Below, in pieces: positions 32,218-40,710 of a stretch of 47,623 nucleotides of DNA. The stretch is from positions 1 through 47,623 of the forward strand of contig NZ_JAAKZV010000035.1 of the NCBI RefSeq assembly GCF_011044975.1, given 5' to 3'. Position 1 is the first letter of the stretch. Each line of letters begins with the position of its first letter. A program made the position numbers and the translations under genes. Under the pieces are notes generated by a model. That model made no database searches. It saw only the letters and a list, made by a program, of their open reading frames with translations, and was not told the DNA's origin. Source of the DNA: Streptomyces coryli. Its GTDB lineage: Bacteria; Actinomycetota; Actinomycetes; Streptomycetales; Streptomycetaceae.

Positions 32218-33177
32218 ATGCAGACTGACCTCATCGCCGCGCTCGATATCGGCGGCACGAAGATCGCTGGCGCGCTTGTCGGGGAGGACGGACAGCTGCT
32301 CGTACGGGCCCAGCGCCCGACCCCGGCCAAGGAGAACGCCGGTGTGGTGATGGGCGCGGTCACGGAGGTGCTGCGGGAGCTGACGGCGGCACCGGAGTGG
32401 CCACGGGCAGCGGGTCTGGGCATCGGCAGCGCAGGACCGGTGAACGCCTCGACCGGCACCGTCAGCCCGGTGAACATCCCCGGCTGGCGCGAATTCCCGC
32501 TGGTCGCGGGCGTACGCGAGACGGTCGGCACGGACCTGCCGGTGGAACTGGTCGGCGACGGCGTCGCGATCACGGCAGCCGAGCACTGGCAGGGCGCGGC
32601 GCGCGGTCGTGCGGGCGCGCTGTGCATGGTGGTTTCCACGGGAGTTGGCGGCGGCCTGGTGCTCGACGGCCGCATCCACCCTGGGCCGACGGGCAACGCG
32701 GGTCACATCGGCCACATCTCCGTAGACCTGGACGGGGATGCGTGCCCGTGCGGCGCGCGGGGGTGCGTGGAGCGCATCGCGAGCGGCCCGAACATCGCCG
32801 CACGCGCTTTGAGCGAGGGCTGGCTGCCGGGCCCGGATGGCGATGCGACGGCGCGGGGAGTGGCGGCCGCGGCGCGGGCGGGCGATCCGATCGCGCTGGC
32901 TTCCTTCGACCGGGCGGCGCAGGCGCTGGCGGCGGGTATTGCGGCGACGGCGACGTTGGTCGAGATCGAGATTGCCGTGATCGGTGGGGGAGTGGCGGGG
33001 GCGGGAGACCTGCTCTTCGAGCCGCTGCGGCGGCATCTGAAGAGCTACGCGACGTTGTCCTTTGTGTCGGGGCTTGAGGTCGTACCGGCGGTGCTGGGCA
33101 CAGATGCGGGGCTGATAGGGGCGGCGGCGGCTGCGGCGCAGGGCTTGCGATTGCCGCCATTCGCGACAGGGGCCTGA
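32218..33177 (+). CDS. ROK-family sugar kinase (glucokinase-like)
   Basis: A 319-aa kinase without a DNA-binding domain. The phosphate loop is ALDIGGTKIAGALV; VSTGVGGGLVLDG and GHIGHISVD are ROK signature blocks; the zinc cluster is CPCGARGCVE. Such enzymes phosphorylate glucose, N-acetylglucosamine, mannose or similar. ATG 32218 lies 12 nt after AGGAGAG; an earlier ATG at 32176 would add 14 non-conserved residues. It is divergent from the LacI gene over a shared operator. A long palindromic element follows the stop. Confidence 0.88.
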   Translation: MQTDLIAALDIGGTKIAGALVGEDGQLLVRAQRPTPAKENAGVVMGAVTEVLRELTAAPEWPRAAGLGIGSAGPVNASTGTVSPVNIPGWREFPLVAGVRETVGTDLPVELVGDGVAITAAEHWQGAARGRAGALCMVVSTGVGGGLVLDGRIHPGPTGNAGHIGHISVDLDGDACPCGARGCVERIASGPNIAARALSEGWLPGPDGDATARGVAAAARAGDPIALASFDRAAQALAAGIAATATLVEIEIAVIGGGVAGAGDLLFEPLRRHLKSYATLSFVSGLEVVPAVLGTDAGLIGAAAAAAQGLRLPPFATGA

Positions 33178-33201
33178 GGCAACGCTGTCCGGTATCCCGG
33201 A

Positions 33202-33295
33202 CAGCCACCCGCCAGCACCCAACCGTCACCCGGCAGCGCCGGCTGCACTTGCTGGGCAGCCGCCCGCCAAGACCTCGACCGTCACCCGGCAGCGC
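33202..33295. repeat. tandem direct repeat, about 38 bp
   Basis: Units 33202-33239 and 33257-33295 share most positions; both start CAGCC-CCCGCCA and end in the identical ACCGTCACCCGGCAGCGC. A related inverted segment (CGCTGCCGG, GAGGTCT) is found at about 33521-33545 on the other side of the long palindrome. No coding sequence is present. Confidence 0.65.
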
Positions 33296-33301
33296 GAAGC
33301 C

Positions 33302-33514
33302 CCCCGCCCCTCCTCCCTTCCGTAGCCAGCCATTCAACTGGCACCGGGACCAGGCTTAAGTCGGCGACGCGACCGTCACCATCCGATGCCAAGCCGTCCG
33401 TTTCCCCGCGGGGACGGGTGAGTTGGCATCGGATGGTGACGGCAGCGTCGCCGACGTGCGTCCGATCCCGGTGCCGGCCGGAAGGCTGGCTACGGAAGGG
33501 GAGAAGGGGCGGGG
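33302..33514. repeat. long imperfect palindrome, about 210 bp
   Basis: The arm 33302-33392 is the reverse complement of 33423-33514 with about 65 of the 80 innermost pairs matching, including the first 20 without a mismatch (TTGGCATCGGATGGTGACGG at 33423-33442). The 30-nt centre also folds, with CCGTCC 33394-33399 and GGACGG 33412-33417. Together with the flanking direct repeats it fills the 371-bp gap between the ROK kinase and the convergent alpha-galactosidase gene. It may end transcription in both directions or be the remains of a small palindromic element; no protein is encoded in it. Confidence 0.85.
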
Positions 33515-33548
33515 CGCCCAGCGCTGCCGGCCGGCGGGAGGTCTGTCC

Positions 33549-35558
33549 TCAGCAGCTCAGCTTGGCCTCCGCCCAGTCCGCATGGTCGCTGTCCACGCCA
33601 TCGCCGCCGTCCGTGACGACAAGGCGTACGGTCGTGGCGCCAGTGACGTCAGCCGTGAGGTCCTGCGCCGGCATCGCATTGGTGAGTGTGTCCGTGGCGG
33701 CTGCCTTCTTGTCGTCCGCCCAGACCTCGAAGGCGACCGTGCCCTTGTCGGCCTTCTCGTCGTCGAGGCCGACCTTCGCGGTGACGGCGCTGCACTGCTT
33801 GCCGGTGTAATAGACGATCTCGCTTACGGCATGCGCACCCAGCCCCTTCGCATACGTAGTGCCGCCGATCGTGATCGGACTACCGTCCCCCGCCTCGTCC
33901 TCGCCAACGCTCGTGTCCTTCTCCACCGGCCCCCAGCCATTCGTGGCGCTCAGCCAGGTGAGATCGCTCGCATGAGTAGAGCCGTCCGGTGGTGCTTGGA
34001 CTACATACGCGCGGCCGGTGAGTTCGGCGCTGACTTGATCCCCCTTCGGGGACTTATAGCTGGACCTCAAGGTGAGCTCATGCGCCCCCTGTTGGGCACC
34101 GGCAGGCGCGGACACGCTCCATTTCGTACGGAGCTTGCCCCCGCTCGGCAGCGCCGGCGCCGTCGACGACGTGGCCGCCTTCACCTGCCACCCCTCCGGC
34201 CCGGAGAGCGCCGCCTTCACCTCACGCGCAGCCGTACGACCGTGGTTCACGACCGTGGTCGTGGTCTCCGTCGGCCGGCCCCCCTCCACGTACGGCGTCG
34301 TGTCGATGCCTGCCTCGACGGCCGGGGGATGTGATGCCCAGTCGCCGTCCGCCGAGACGCGGTACATCGCCGTGCCATGGGCCGGGACCGTCGCCGCGAT
34401 CGTGCCCGCAGTGTTGAAGCTCTTGTGCTGCCACAGGTCGCGCAGCGTGTAGGCGTCGGCTGCGGGCAGGCCCAGTTCCTTGGCTGACGTGGCGATGTGC
34501 TGTGGCTGGTCGGTCTCGTTGAAGAGGGTCACCGCCCTGCTGCCGTCGGCCATTTCCTTGCCGACCACCCAGCGGCCGCCTTCCGAGCTGAGCACCTCGC
34601 CCTGCTTGCCGAGCGGGTCCTGGTCGACGGCGATGACCTCCTTGTTGCCCAGGATGTCGAAGGTGGTCTCGTCCGCCTTGCGCAGATCGGAGCCGATGAG
34701 CAGGGGCGCCGCCATGATCGACCACATCGAGAAGTGGGTGCGGTACTCGGTGTCCGTCATGCCGCCGTTGCCGACCTCGAGCATGTCGGGGTCGTTCCAG
34801 TGGCCGGGGCCCGAGTACTGCGAGAGCGGCAGGTTCTGCTTCATGATGCCGAGCATGCTCGACCAGTTGTCGCTGATGTCGCCCGTGGTGCGCCACAGGT
34901 GGCCGACGTCCTTCGCCCACTCCCAGGGCTTGTTCTCGCCCCACTCGCAGATGCTGTAGACGATCGGGCGGCCGGTCGCCTTCAGGGCGTCGCGCATCTT
35001 CGTGTAGCGCTGCTTGGCGTCCACGCCCTGGTTGTTGCAGTTGTCGTACTTCAGGTAGTCGACGCCCCAGTCGGCGAACTGCTGGGCGTCGGACTCCTCA
35101 TGGCCCAGCGCGCCCGGGAAGCCCGCCGTGTTGCAGGTCTTGGTGCCGGCGCTGGTGTAGATGCCGAACTTCAGGCCCTTGGAGTGGACATAGTCGGCGA
35201 CCGCCTTGATGCCGTTGGGGAAGCGCACCGGGTCGGGGACCAGTTTGCCGTCGGCGTTGCGCTCGGGGAGCGCCCAGCAGTCGTCGAGGTTGACGTACTC
35301 GTAGCCGGCGTCCTTCAGGCCGCGCTCGACGAAGATGTCGGCGATGCCCTTGACCATGGCCTCGTTGAAGTCCGCCCGGCAGTGGGTGGAGTTCCAGTTG
35401 TTGAAGCCCATCGGCGGGGTCTTGGCGAGCCCGTCGTCCAGGAGTGGTCGGACGTCGTCCTGCGGCCGGGCCTCGGCTGGTGCGGCGAGGGCGCCGGCTC
35501 CCAGGAGCAGGGCGGCTAATGCTCCGATGATTCGCTTGCGTGATGGTTGGTGGCGCAC
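33549..35558 (-). CDS. secreted alpha-galactosidase, GH27 with NPCBM
   Basis: A 669-aa extracellular enzyme that removes terminal alpha-galactose from oligo- and polysaccharides. After a signal peptide (about 31 residues, ending near APAEA) comes the GH27 barrel: TPPMGFNNWNSTHC, NLDDCW, nucleophile Asp172 in YLKYDNC, and acid/base Asp258 in WNDPDM. A beta-sandwich, a NEW3-like domain (TTTTVVNHGRTAAREV) and a C-terminal NPCBM carbohydrate-binding domain (KGLGAHAVSEIVYY) follow. GTG 35558 is chosen because AAGGAG lies 8 nt upstream; ATG 35579 has no SD. Codon 14 is TTA (35517-35519), so translation should depend on bldA. Confidence 0.93.
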   Translation of the reverse strand: MRHQPSRKRIIGALAALLLGAGALAAPAEARPQDDVRPLLDDGLAKTPPMGFNNWNSTHCRADFNEAMVKGIADIFVERGLKDAGYEYVNLDDCWALPERNADGKLVPDPVRFPNGIKAVADYVHSKGLKFGIYTSAGTKTCNTAGFPGALGHEESDAQQFADWGVDYLKYDNCNNQGVDAKQRYTKMRDALKATGRPIVYSICEWGENKPWEWAKDVGHLWRTTGDISDNWSSMLGIMKQNLPLSQYSGPGHWNDPDMLEVGNGGMTDTEYRTHFSMWSIMAAPLLIGSDLRKADETTFDILGNKEVIAVDQDPLGKQGEVLSSEGGRWVVGKEMADGSRAVTLFNETDQPQHIATSAKELGLPAADAYTLRDLWQHKSFNTAGTIAATVPAHGTAMYRVSADGDWASHPPAVEAGIDTTPYVEGGRPTETTTTVVNHGRTAAREVKAALSGPEGWQVKAATSSTAPALPSGGKLRTKWSVSAPAGAQQGAHELTLRSSYKSPKGDQVSAELTGRAYVVQAPPDGSTHASDLTWLSATNGWGPVEKDTSVGEDEAGDGSPITIGGTTYAKGLGAHAVSEIVYYTGKQCSAVTAKVGLDDEKADKGTVAFEVWADDKKAAATDTLTNAMPAQDLTADVTGATTVRLVVTDGGDGVDSDHADWAEAKLSC

Positions 35559-35681
35559 GCTACGTCTCCTTGGGTCCATCGGTCGTCATGACCGCGTCAA
35601 GGTCCGGGTGTTTACGGTAGGCCGTGTTCGACTCTGTCGGAAGAGAAGAGATAACAGTTGCCTGTTGGACCGTGAAAACCC

Positions 35682-35710
35682 TTGACGAGGCCCGGAGTCG
35701 GGGGTGTGAT
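35682..35710 (+). promoter_or_regulatory. promoter candidate for the sugar importer operon
   Basis: TTGACG (35682-35687), 17-bp spacer, TGTGAT (35705-35710), 52 bp before the lipoprotein start. AACAG/CTGTT (35653-35657 and 35662-35666) form a small palindrome just upstream. No copy of the LacI operator is seen in this 204-bp divergent gap. Confidence 0.4.
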
Positions 35711-35762
35711 CCGGGGCATCCCGTTCGGTTGTGTTCGGTAACGCCCTTGAGGAGGAAGAGCC

Positions 35763-37085
35763 ATGAGCCGCTCTTCGCACGGCGCCGGCGCGGCGCACCA
35801 AGTGGTCACAGGACATCCGATGTCCCGCCGGGGTCTGCTGCGGACGGCCGCCATCGGAGCCGGGGCTGTGACCCTGCCCAGCCTCCTGGCGGCCTGCGGC
35901 GAGGGGCCCGGTGGCGGCGGCAATTCGATCACGCTCGGTTCCAATGCCTCCGACCCGGTGCCGAAGAAGGCCTACCAGAAGGTCTTCGACGCGTACGAGA
36001 AGAAGTCGAAGAAGACGGTCAAGGTCAGCACCAAGGACCACAACGACTTCCAGGAGAACATCAACCGCTATCTGCAGGGCAGCCCGGACGACGTCTTCAT
36101 GTGGTTCGCCGGCTATCGCATGCAGTTCTTCGCGAAGAAGCGGCTGCTGACGGATATCAGCGACATCTGGAAGGGCTTCAAGGGCTTCTCGCCCGCGCTG
36201 AAGGAGCAGTCCACCGGCGAGGACGGCAAGCAGTACTTCGTGCCGCTCTACTACTACCCGTGGGCCGTTTTCCACCGGAAGAGCTTCTTTACGGAGAAGG
36301 GCTACGAACCCGCCGCGAACTGGGACGACTTCATCGCCCTCGCGAAGAAGATGAAGAAGGACGGGACGCCGGTCGCCTTCTGCGACAAGGACGGCTGGCC
36401 CGCCATGGGCACCTTCGACTACATCAACATGCGGCTCAACGGATACGAGTTCCACAAGGCGCTGATGGCGGGTGAGGAAGCCTGGACCAGCAGCAAGGTC
36501 AAGGGCGTCTTCGACCTGTGGGGCGAGCTCATGCCGTACTACCAGGACGGGGCGCTCGGCCGCACCTGGCAGGAGGCGGCGCAGGGGCTGCACAAGAAGG
36601 AGACCGCGATGGCGGTCTTCGGGATGCCGCTGCCCGGGCAGCAGTTCCCCGAGGCGGATCGCGACGACATCGACTTCTTCCCGTTCCCCGAGATCAGTCC
36701 GGAGCACGGGCAGGACGCCGTCGAGGCACCGATCGACGGATTCCTGCTCTCCAAGCGGCCGAAGAATGAGCCGGGTGCCAAGGATCTGATGAAGTTCCTG
36801 GCCACGCCGCGGGCCGAAGAGGTCTATCTGGCCGCCGACCCGACCAACATCGCCTGCAATGACGGCGCCGACACCGCGAAATACTCCACGCTGCAGAAGA
36901 AGGCCGTGGACCTCGTCTCCGGCGCCAAGCAGATATCGCAGTTCCTCGACCGCGACACCCGGCCGGACTTCGCCTCCACCGTGATGATCCCGGCGCTGCA
37001 GACCTTCATCAAGAACCCGAAGGACGTCGACGGACTGGTCAACGATATCGAGCGGCAGAAGAAGTCCATCTTCGCGGCCGAGTGA
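35763..37085 (+). CDS. sugar ABC transporter substrate-binding lipoprotein
   Basis: A 440-aa extracellular solute-binding protein (family 1). The leader has a twin-arginine-like SRRGLLRTAAIG and a lipobox LAAC with Cys45, so it is probably Tat-exported and lipid-anchored. The mature part shows SBP family blocks (VFMWFAGYRMQFFAKKRLL, YYYPWAVFHRKSFF, ANWDDFIALAKKMKKDG). ATG 35763 follows GGAGGAAG; ATG 35820 is an alternative that removes 19 non-hydrophobic residues. It is the first gene of a three-gene importer operon, divergent from the alpha-galactosidase, suggesting uptake of released galactosides. Confidence 0.93.
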   Translation: MSRSSHGAGAAHQVVTGHPMSRRGLLRTAAIGAGAVTLPSLLAACGEGPGGGGNSITLGSNASDPVPKKAYQKVFDAYEKKSKKTVKVSTKDHNDFQENINRYLQGSPDDVFMWFAGYRMQFFAKKRLLTDISDIWKGFKGFSPALKEQSTGEDGKQYFVPLYYYPWAVFHRKSFFTEKGYEPAANWDDFIALAKKMKKDGTPVAFCDKDGWPAMGTFDYINMRLNGYEFHKALMAGEEAWTSSKVKGVFDLWGELMPYYQDGALGRTWQEAAQGLHKKETAMAVFGMPLPGQQFPEADRDDIDFFPFPEISPEHGQDAVEAPIDGFLLSKRPKNEPGAKDLMKFLATPRAEEVYLAADPTNIACNDGADTAKYSTLQKKAVDLVSGAKQISQFLDRDTRPDFASTVMIPALQTFIKNPKDVDGLVNDIERQKKSIFAAE

Positions 37086-37099
37086 GGGAGTTGCCTTCC

Positions 37100-38014
37100 G
37101 TGCCGCAGAAAGCGGAGCCGGCGCCCAAGCGGCGGCGGATGCGGCGCTTCACGCGCCGCGACGTCGCCGTCCTCGGGGTGCTGCTGGGGATACCGGTCCT
37201 CATCGACATAGCGATCGTGTGGGGCCCGACGGTGGCGTCCATCGGGCTGTCCTTCACCAGCTGGGACGGCATCGGGGACATCAAGGGCGTCGGCGGCCGT
37301 AATTACGAGGACCTGGCGACCGGGTATCCCGCCTTCTGGCCGGCCGTCCGCCACAATCTCCTCTGGCTGGCCTTCCTCGCCTTCGTCGCCACCCCCTTCG
37401 GACTGCTGCTCGCGGTGATCATCGACCGCGGGGTGCGCTTCAGCCGCTTCTATCAGTCGACGCTGTACATGCCGGTGGTGCTCTCCCTCGCCATCGTCGG
37501 CTTCATCGCGCAGCTGGTGCTCTCCCGCGACAACGGCGCGCTGAACGCCGTCCTCGCCAACCACGACAACCCCGTGGACTGGCTGGGCGATTCGGACATC
37601 AACCTCTGGATGGTGCTGATCTTCGCCGGCTGGCGGCACGTCGGCTACGTGATGATCCTCTACCTGGCCGGCCTCAAATCGGTCGACCCGACGCTGAAGG
37701 AGGCCGCGGCGATCGACGGCGCGAACGCCCGGCAGACCTTCTTCCGCGTGGTCTTCCCGACGCTGCGCCCGGTGAACGTCATCGTCGGCGTCATCACCGT
37801 CATCGAGGCGCTGCGCGCCTTCGACATCGTCTACGTGATCAACAAGGGCCGCAACGGCCTGGAACTGCTCTCCGTGCTCATCACGGACAACATCATCGGC
37901 GAGGCCAGCCGCATCGGCTTCGGCTCGGCCATCGCTGTCGTGCTGCTGACGGTCTCCCTGGGCTTCATCGTCACGTATCTGGTCCAGGAGCTGCGAGGGG
38001 AGAAGGGCCGATGA
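37100..38014 (+). CDS. sugar ABC transporter permease (MalF-type)
   Basis: A 304-aa inner-membrane permease with six spans and the EAA loop EAAAIDGANARQTFFRVVFP that contacts the ATPase. GTG 37100 is used because AGGGAG lies 9 nt upstream; GTG 37082, overlapping the preceding stop, is an alternative. It overlaps the next permease gene by 4 bp. No ATPase gene is nearby; streptomycete sugar importers usually share the MsiK ATPase encoded elsewhere. Confidence 0.93.
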   Translation: MPQKAEPAPKRRRMRRFTRRDVAVLGVLLGIPVLIDIAIVWGPTVASIGLSFTSWDGIGDIKGVGGRNYEDLATGYPAFWPAVRHNLLWLAFLAFVATPFGLLLAVIIDRGVRFSRFYQSTLYMPVVLSLAIVGFIAQLVLSRDNGALNAVLANHDNPVDWLGDSDINLWMVLIFAGWRHVGYVMILYLAGLKSVDPTLKEAAAIDGANARQTFFRVVFPTLRPVNVIVGVITVIEALRAFDIVYVINKGRNGLELLSVLITDNIIGEASRIGFGSAIAVVLLTVSLGFIVTYLVQELRGEKGR

Positions 38015-38886
38015 CGATGCCACTCACGGTGCGGCGGCGGCGCGGCCGACTGGGCGTGCACGCCTTCCTCGCGGCGGTCTCGCTCGCCTTCCTGGCTCCG
38101 CTGCTGCTGGCGGTCTACGCGTCCCTGCGCCCGTACCAGGAGACGGCGGAACACGGCTATCTGTCCTGGCCGAAGCGCCTCTCCTTCGACTATTACGAGC
38201 GCGCCTACACCGACTCCGGCATGGGGAAGTACTTCGTCAACACCCTGCTGATCGCGATCCCCGCCGTCATCGTCACGATCTTCCTGGCGTCCTTCGTGGC
38301 CTTCGCGGTCGCGCGGCTGCGGGTCCGCTTCGGCATGGTCCTGCTGATCGCCTTCACCGCGGGCAATCTCCTCCCGCCGCAGGTGCTGGTCACCCCGCTC
38401 TACGTGGTCTTCAACAAGATCCCGCTGCCGTGGTGGATGTCGGACTCGCTGCTGCTGTACGACTCGTACTGGGCGGTGATGATCACCCACATCGGCTTCC
38501 AGGTCGGCTTCTGCGTCTTCGTGCTCTCGAACTTCATGCGCACGCTCCCGACGGAGATCCTGGAAGCGGCGATCGTCGACGGCGCGGGCGTCTGGACCCA
38601 GTACTGGCGCATCACCCTCCCCCTCTGCCGCCCGGCCCTGGCAGCGCTCGCCACCCTCGAATTCACCTGGATCTACAACGACTTCCTCTGGGCCCTCATC
38701 TTCATCTCCAACCCGGACAAGCTCCCGATCACGTCATCGCTGAACAACCTCCGCGGCCAGTTCTTCACCGACTACAACCTCCTGGCGGCGGGCTCGGTCC
38801 TGGTCGCGCTGCCGACGATCCTGGTCTTCCTGCTGCTGCAGCGACACTTCATCGCGGGGCTCACGCTCGGGTCGAGCAAGGGGTGA
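38011..38886 (+). CDS. sugar ABC transporter permease (MalG-type)
   Basis: A 291-aa permease with six spans and EAA loop EAAIVDGAGVWTQYWRITLP. It starts at ATG 38011, overlapping the first permease as ATGA, and pairs with it to form the membrane channel. LPPQVLVTPLYVVF and FNDFLW-like (YNDFLWALIF) are family features. It ends 7 bp before a convergent zinc-ribbon gene. Confidence 0.93.
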   Translation: MTMPLTVRRRRGRLGVHAFLAAVSLAFLAPLLLAVYASLRPYQETAEHGYLSWPKRLSFDYYERAYTDSGMGKYFVNTLLIAIPAVIVTIFLASFVAFAVARLRVRFGMVLLIAFTAGNLLPPQVLVTPLYVVFNKIPLPWWMSDSLLLYDSYWAVMITHIGFQVGFCVFVLSNFMRTLPTEILEAAIVDGAGVWTQYWRITLPLCRPALAALATLEFTWIYNDFLWALIFISNPDKLPITSSLNNLRGQFFTDYNLLAAGSVLVALPTILVFLLLQRHFIAGLTLGSSKG

Positions 38887-38893
38887 GGGCCGG

Positions 38894-39175
38894 TCAGGGC
38901 TTCTGCTCAGGTGCCCCGAGGCGGATCTGCCGGTGATCGGCGAAGAGCTCCAGACGTGAGCAGCGGGCGCACTGAATCCCGGTCGCCGACTCATTCGCCC
39001 AGTCCAGCTTCAAGAGCGTCATGCCCGCGGTGTTGAGCTGGACCTCGCGCTGCCAGAACAACTCACTCCGGCACACCGGACAGACCATCTGCTGCGGCCC
39101 CACCCGCACCAGCCACGGCCCCCGATGCCGCTTACGGCCCACCACACAAACCACCCCGTCCCCGATCTTGGTCAC
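38894..39175 (-). CDS. zinc-ribbon protein, 93 aa
   Basis: A small basic protein. CPVC (residues 32-35) and CARC (69-72) are two CxxC knuckles about 34 residues apart and probably bind one zinc ion. Between them SELFWQREVQLNTAGM and LDWANESATGIQC resemble a small zinc-ribbon family widespread in bacteria whose function is unknown. It starts at GTG 39175 with a weak SD; the N-terminal 30 residues are less certain, and a start at the Met before CPVC is possible. It converges on the importer operon. Confidence 0.65.
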   Translation of the reverse strand: MTKIGDGVVCVVGRKRHRGPWLVRVGPQQMVCPVCRSELFWQREVQLNTAGMTLLKLDWANESATGIQCARCSRLELFADHRQIRLGAPEQKP

Positions 39176-39240
39176 CTTGCCGTTCGAGCCTGTCGATCAC
39201 ACCGCCCAAGGTCAAGCCATGGCACGGCCCCCGCCTGCTG

Positions 39241-39536
39241 TCACCAGGTACCCGTGTCTACCTTGCTGACGGAGCCAAGGGTGCGGAAGGTGTGCAGCGT
39301 AAGGTCGAGATCCTTCTCAGCACAGCCCGGACAGCGGTCCCTTATATGGCGACCGGCAGGCTGCCGAGAAAGGTCACGGCCTTCCCGATGGAGAAACCCG
39401 TCGGCCTCGGGGGCGGCCGCCGCCTGAGCGGTACCGGCTGGCGCGGGGAGGAGTGCCGCGGTTACGGCCACGGTGACGATCTGTCCGATGCAGCACGATG
39501 CCGGTCGTGCCCTGGCGCATGCGCGGCAGTTTGCAT
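39241..39536 (-). pseudogene. remnant of a small secreted-protein gene
   Basis: In the 440-bp gap between the zinc-ribbon and MerR-PP2C genes, a minus-strand frame encodes a signal-peptide-like segment (IGQIVTVAVTAALLPAPAGT, then AQA) and about 55 further residues with a CPGC motif, ending at 39241. That frame has no ATG or GTG before the signal segment. Two start codons, ATG 39536 and ATG 39520, lie in the other two frames, so a single small indel near 39500 would restore a normal secreted protein. A recent frameshift, a sequencing error or chance are all possible. No family is recognised. Confidence 0.35.
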
Positions 39537-39615
39537 GTGGGGTAGTTGACCTTCCCCCCGGGGCAAGCCGCAGGATCGGCGGCGGTGGTGAAGGTGGCCG
39601 GGGTGGGGAGGGATC

Positions 39616-40710
39616 GTGGAGCGGCTGGTGACGATCGGAGTGTTTGCGCGGGCCGCGCGGGTCTCCGCCAAGGCGCTGCGGCTGTACGACGAGATGGGGG
39701 TGTTGCCGCCGGCCGCGGTCGATGCCGAGTCCGGGTATCGGTATTACGACCCGGGGCAGCTGGAGCGGGCGCGGTTGATCGCCTGGCTGCGGCGGCTGGG
39801 GATGCCGTTGGCGCGGATCCGCGAGGTGTGCGAGCTGCCGGAGGGGGAGGCGGCCGAGGCCGTCGCCGGCTACTGGGAGCAGGTGCTGGCCGAGACCGCC
39901 GCCCGCGGGGAGCTGGCCACTTTCCTCGTCGACTATCTGCGGGGGAGGGGCAGTTCGATCGCCGAGCCCGCAGTCGTGCTCGGCATGCGCTACGCCGCCC
40001 GGTCCGAGTCGGGCCTGGTGCGTACGAGCAACGAGGACACCGCCTACGCCGGGCAGCGGCTGCTCGCCGTCGCCGACGGCATGGGCGGCGCGGGCGGTGA
40101 CCTCGCGAGCGCCGCGGCGGTCGACGCGCTCAAGCCGCTGCAGGCCCTCGCCGTCCCGGCCGACGAGCTGCTCGGCGCCCTGGCAGCCGCCGTCGAGGAC
40201 GCCGACCGGGCCATCGGCGACATCGCGGCAGCCACGCCCACCGGCGGCGCGGGCACCACCCTCACCGCGCTGCTGTGGTCCGGCTCCCGGCTGGCGCTGG
40301 TGCACATCGGCGACAGCCGGGCGTATCTCGTACGGGACGGGGAGCTCTTCCGGATCACCCACGACCACACGTACGTGCAGTCGCTGGTGGACGCCGGGAA
40401 GCTGACCGAGGCCGAGGCCGCCTCGCATCCGCAGCGGGCGCTGCTGGTACGGGCGTTGACCGGGACGGGGGAGGCGCGGGCGGATCTGTCGCTGCACCGG
40501 GCCGCGGCCGGGGACCGGTATGTGCTGTGCTCCGACGGGCTGTCCGCGGTCGTGCCGGAGGCGGAGCTGCGCGAGGCGCTCATCGGCGTGGCGGACGGGC
40601 CGCAGGAGGTGCTGGACGCGCTGCTGGCGCGGGCGTATGCCGCCGGTGCGCCGGACAACGTCGCCTGCGTGGTCGCGGACGTGGTCGGGCTGGACGCGGC
40701 AGCTCGGTGA
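39616..40710 (+). CDS. MerR HTH fused to PP2C-type protein phosphatase
   Basis: A 364-aa two-domain protein. Residues 1-75 are a MerR winged HTH (TIGVFARAARVSAKALRLYDEMGVLPP shown in part, then YRYYDPGQLERARLIAWLRR). Residues about 120-358 are a PPM/PP2C Ser/Thr phosphatase with the metal motifs SNED, VADGMGG, VHIGDSRAYLVRDG, CSDGL and PDNV all intact. It probably links dephosphorylation, or metal and phosphoprotein sensing, to DNA binding. GTG 39616 follows GGGGAGGG closely; GTG 39628 is an alternative. It overlaps the MFS gene as GTGA, so the exporter is a likely target or partner. Confidence 0.88.
   Translation: MERLVTIGVFARAARVSAKALRLYDEMGVLPPAAVDAESGYRYYDPGQLERARLIAWLRRLGMPLARIREVCELPEGEAAEAVAGYWEQVLAETAARGELATFLVDYLRGRGSSIAEPAVVLGMRYAARSESGLVRTSNEDTAYAGQRLLAVADGMGGAGGDLASAAAVDALKPLQALAVPADELLGALAAAVEDADRAIGDIAAATPTGGAGTTLTALLWSGSRLALVHIGDSRAYLVRDGELFRITHDHTYVQSLVDAGKLTEAEAASHPQRALLVRALTGTGEARADLSLHRAAAGDRYVLCSDGLSAVVPEAELREALIGVADGPQEVLDALLARAYAAGAPDNVACVVADVVGLDAAAR

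Noticed and set aside
33202-33295. Tandem repeats as a CRISPR array
   Set aside because: Only two imperfect 38-bp units with a 17-bp interval; no cas gene in the window.
33302-33514. The long palindrome as an insertion sequence or its terminal repeats
   Set aside because: The centre is only 30 nt and encodes nothing; there is no transposase frame and no target duplication was seen, so only a non-autonomous element remnant remains possible.
39241-40497. Minus-strand frame of 418 codons running into the MerR-PP2C gene
   Set aside because: Most of it is antisense to the phosphatase domain. Only its last part, outside that gene, has signal-peptide character and is listed as a possible remnant.
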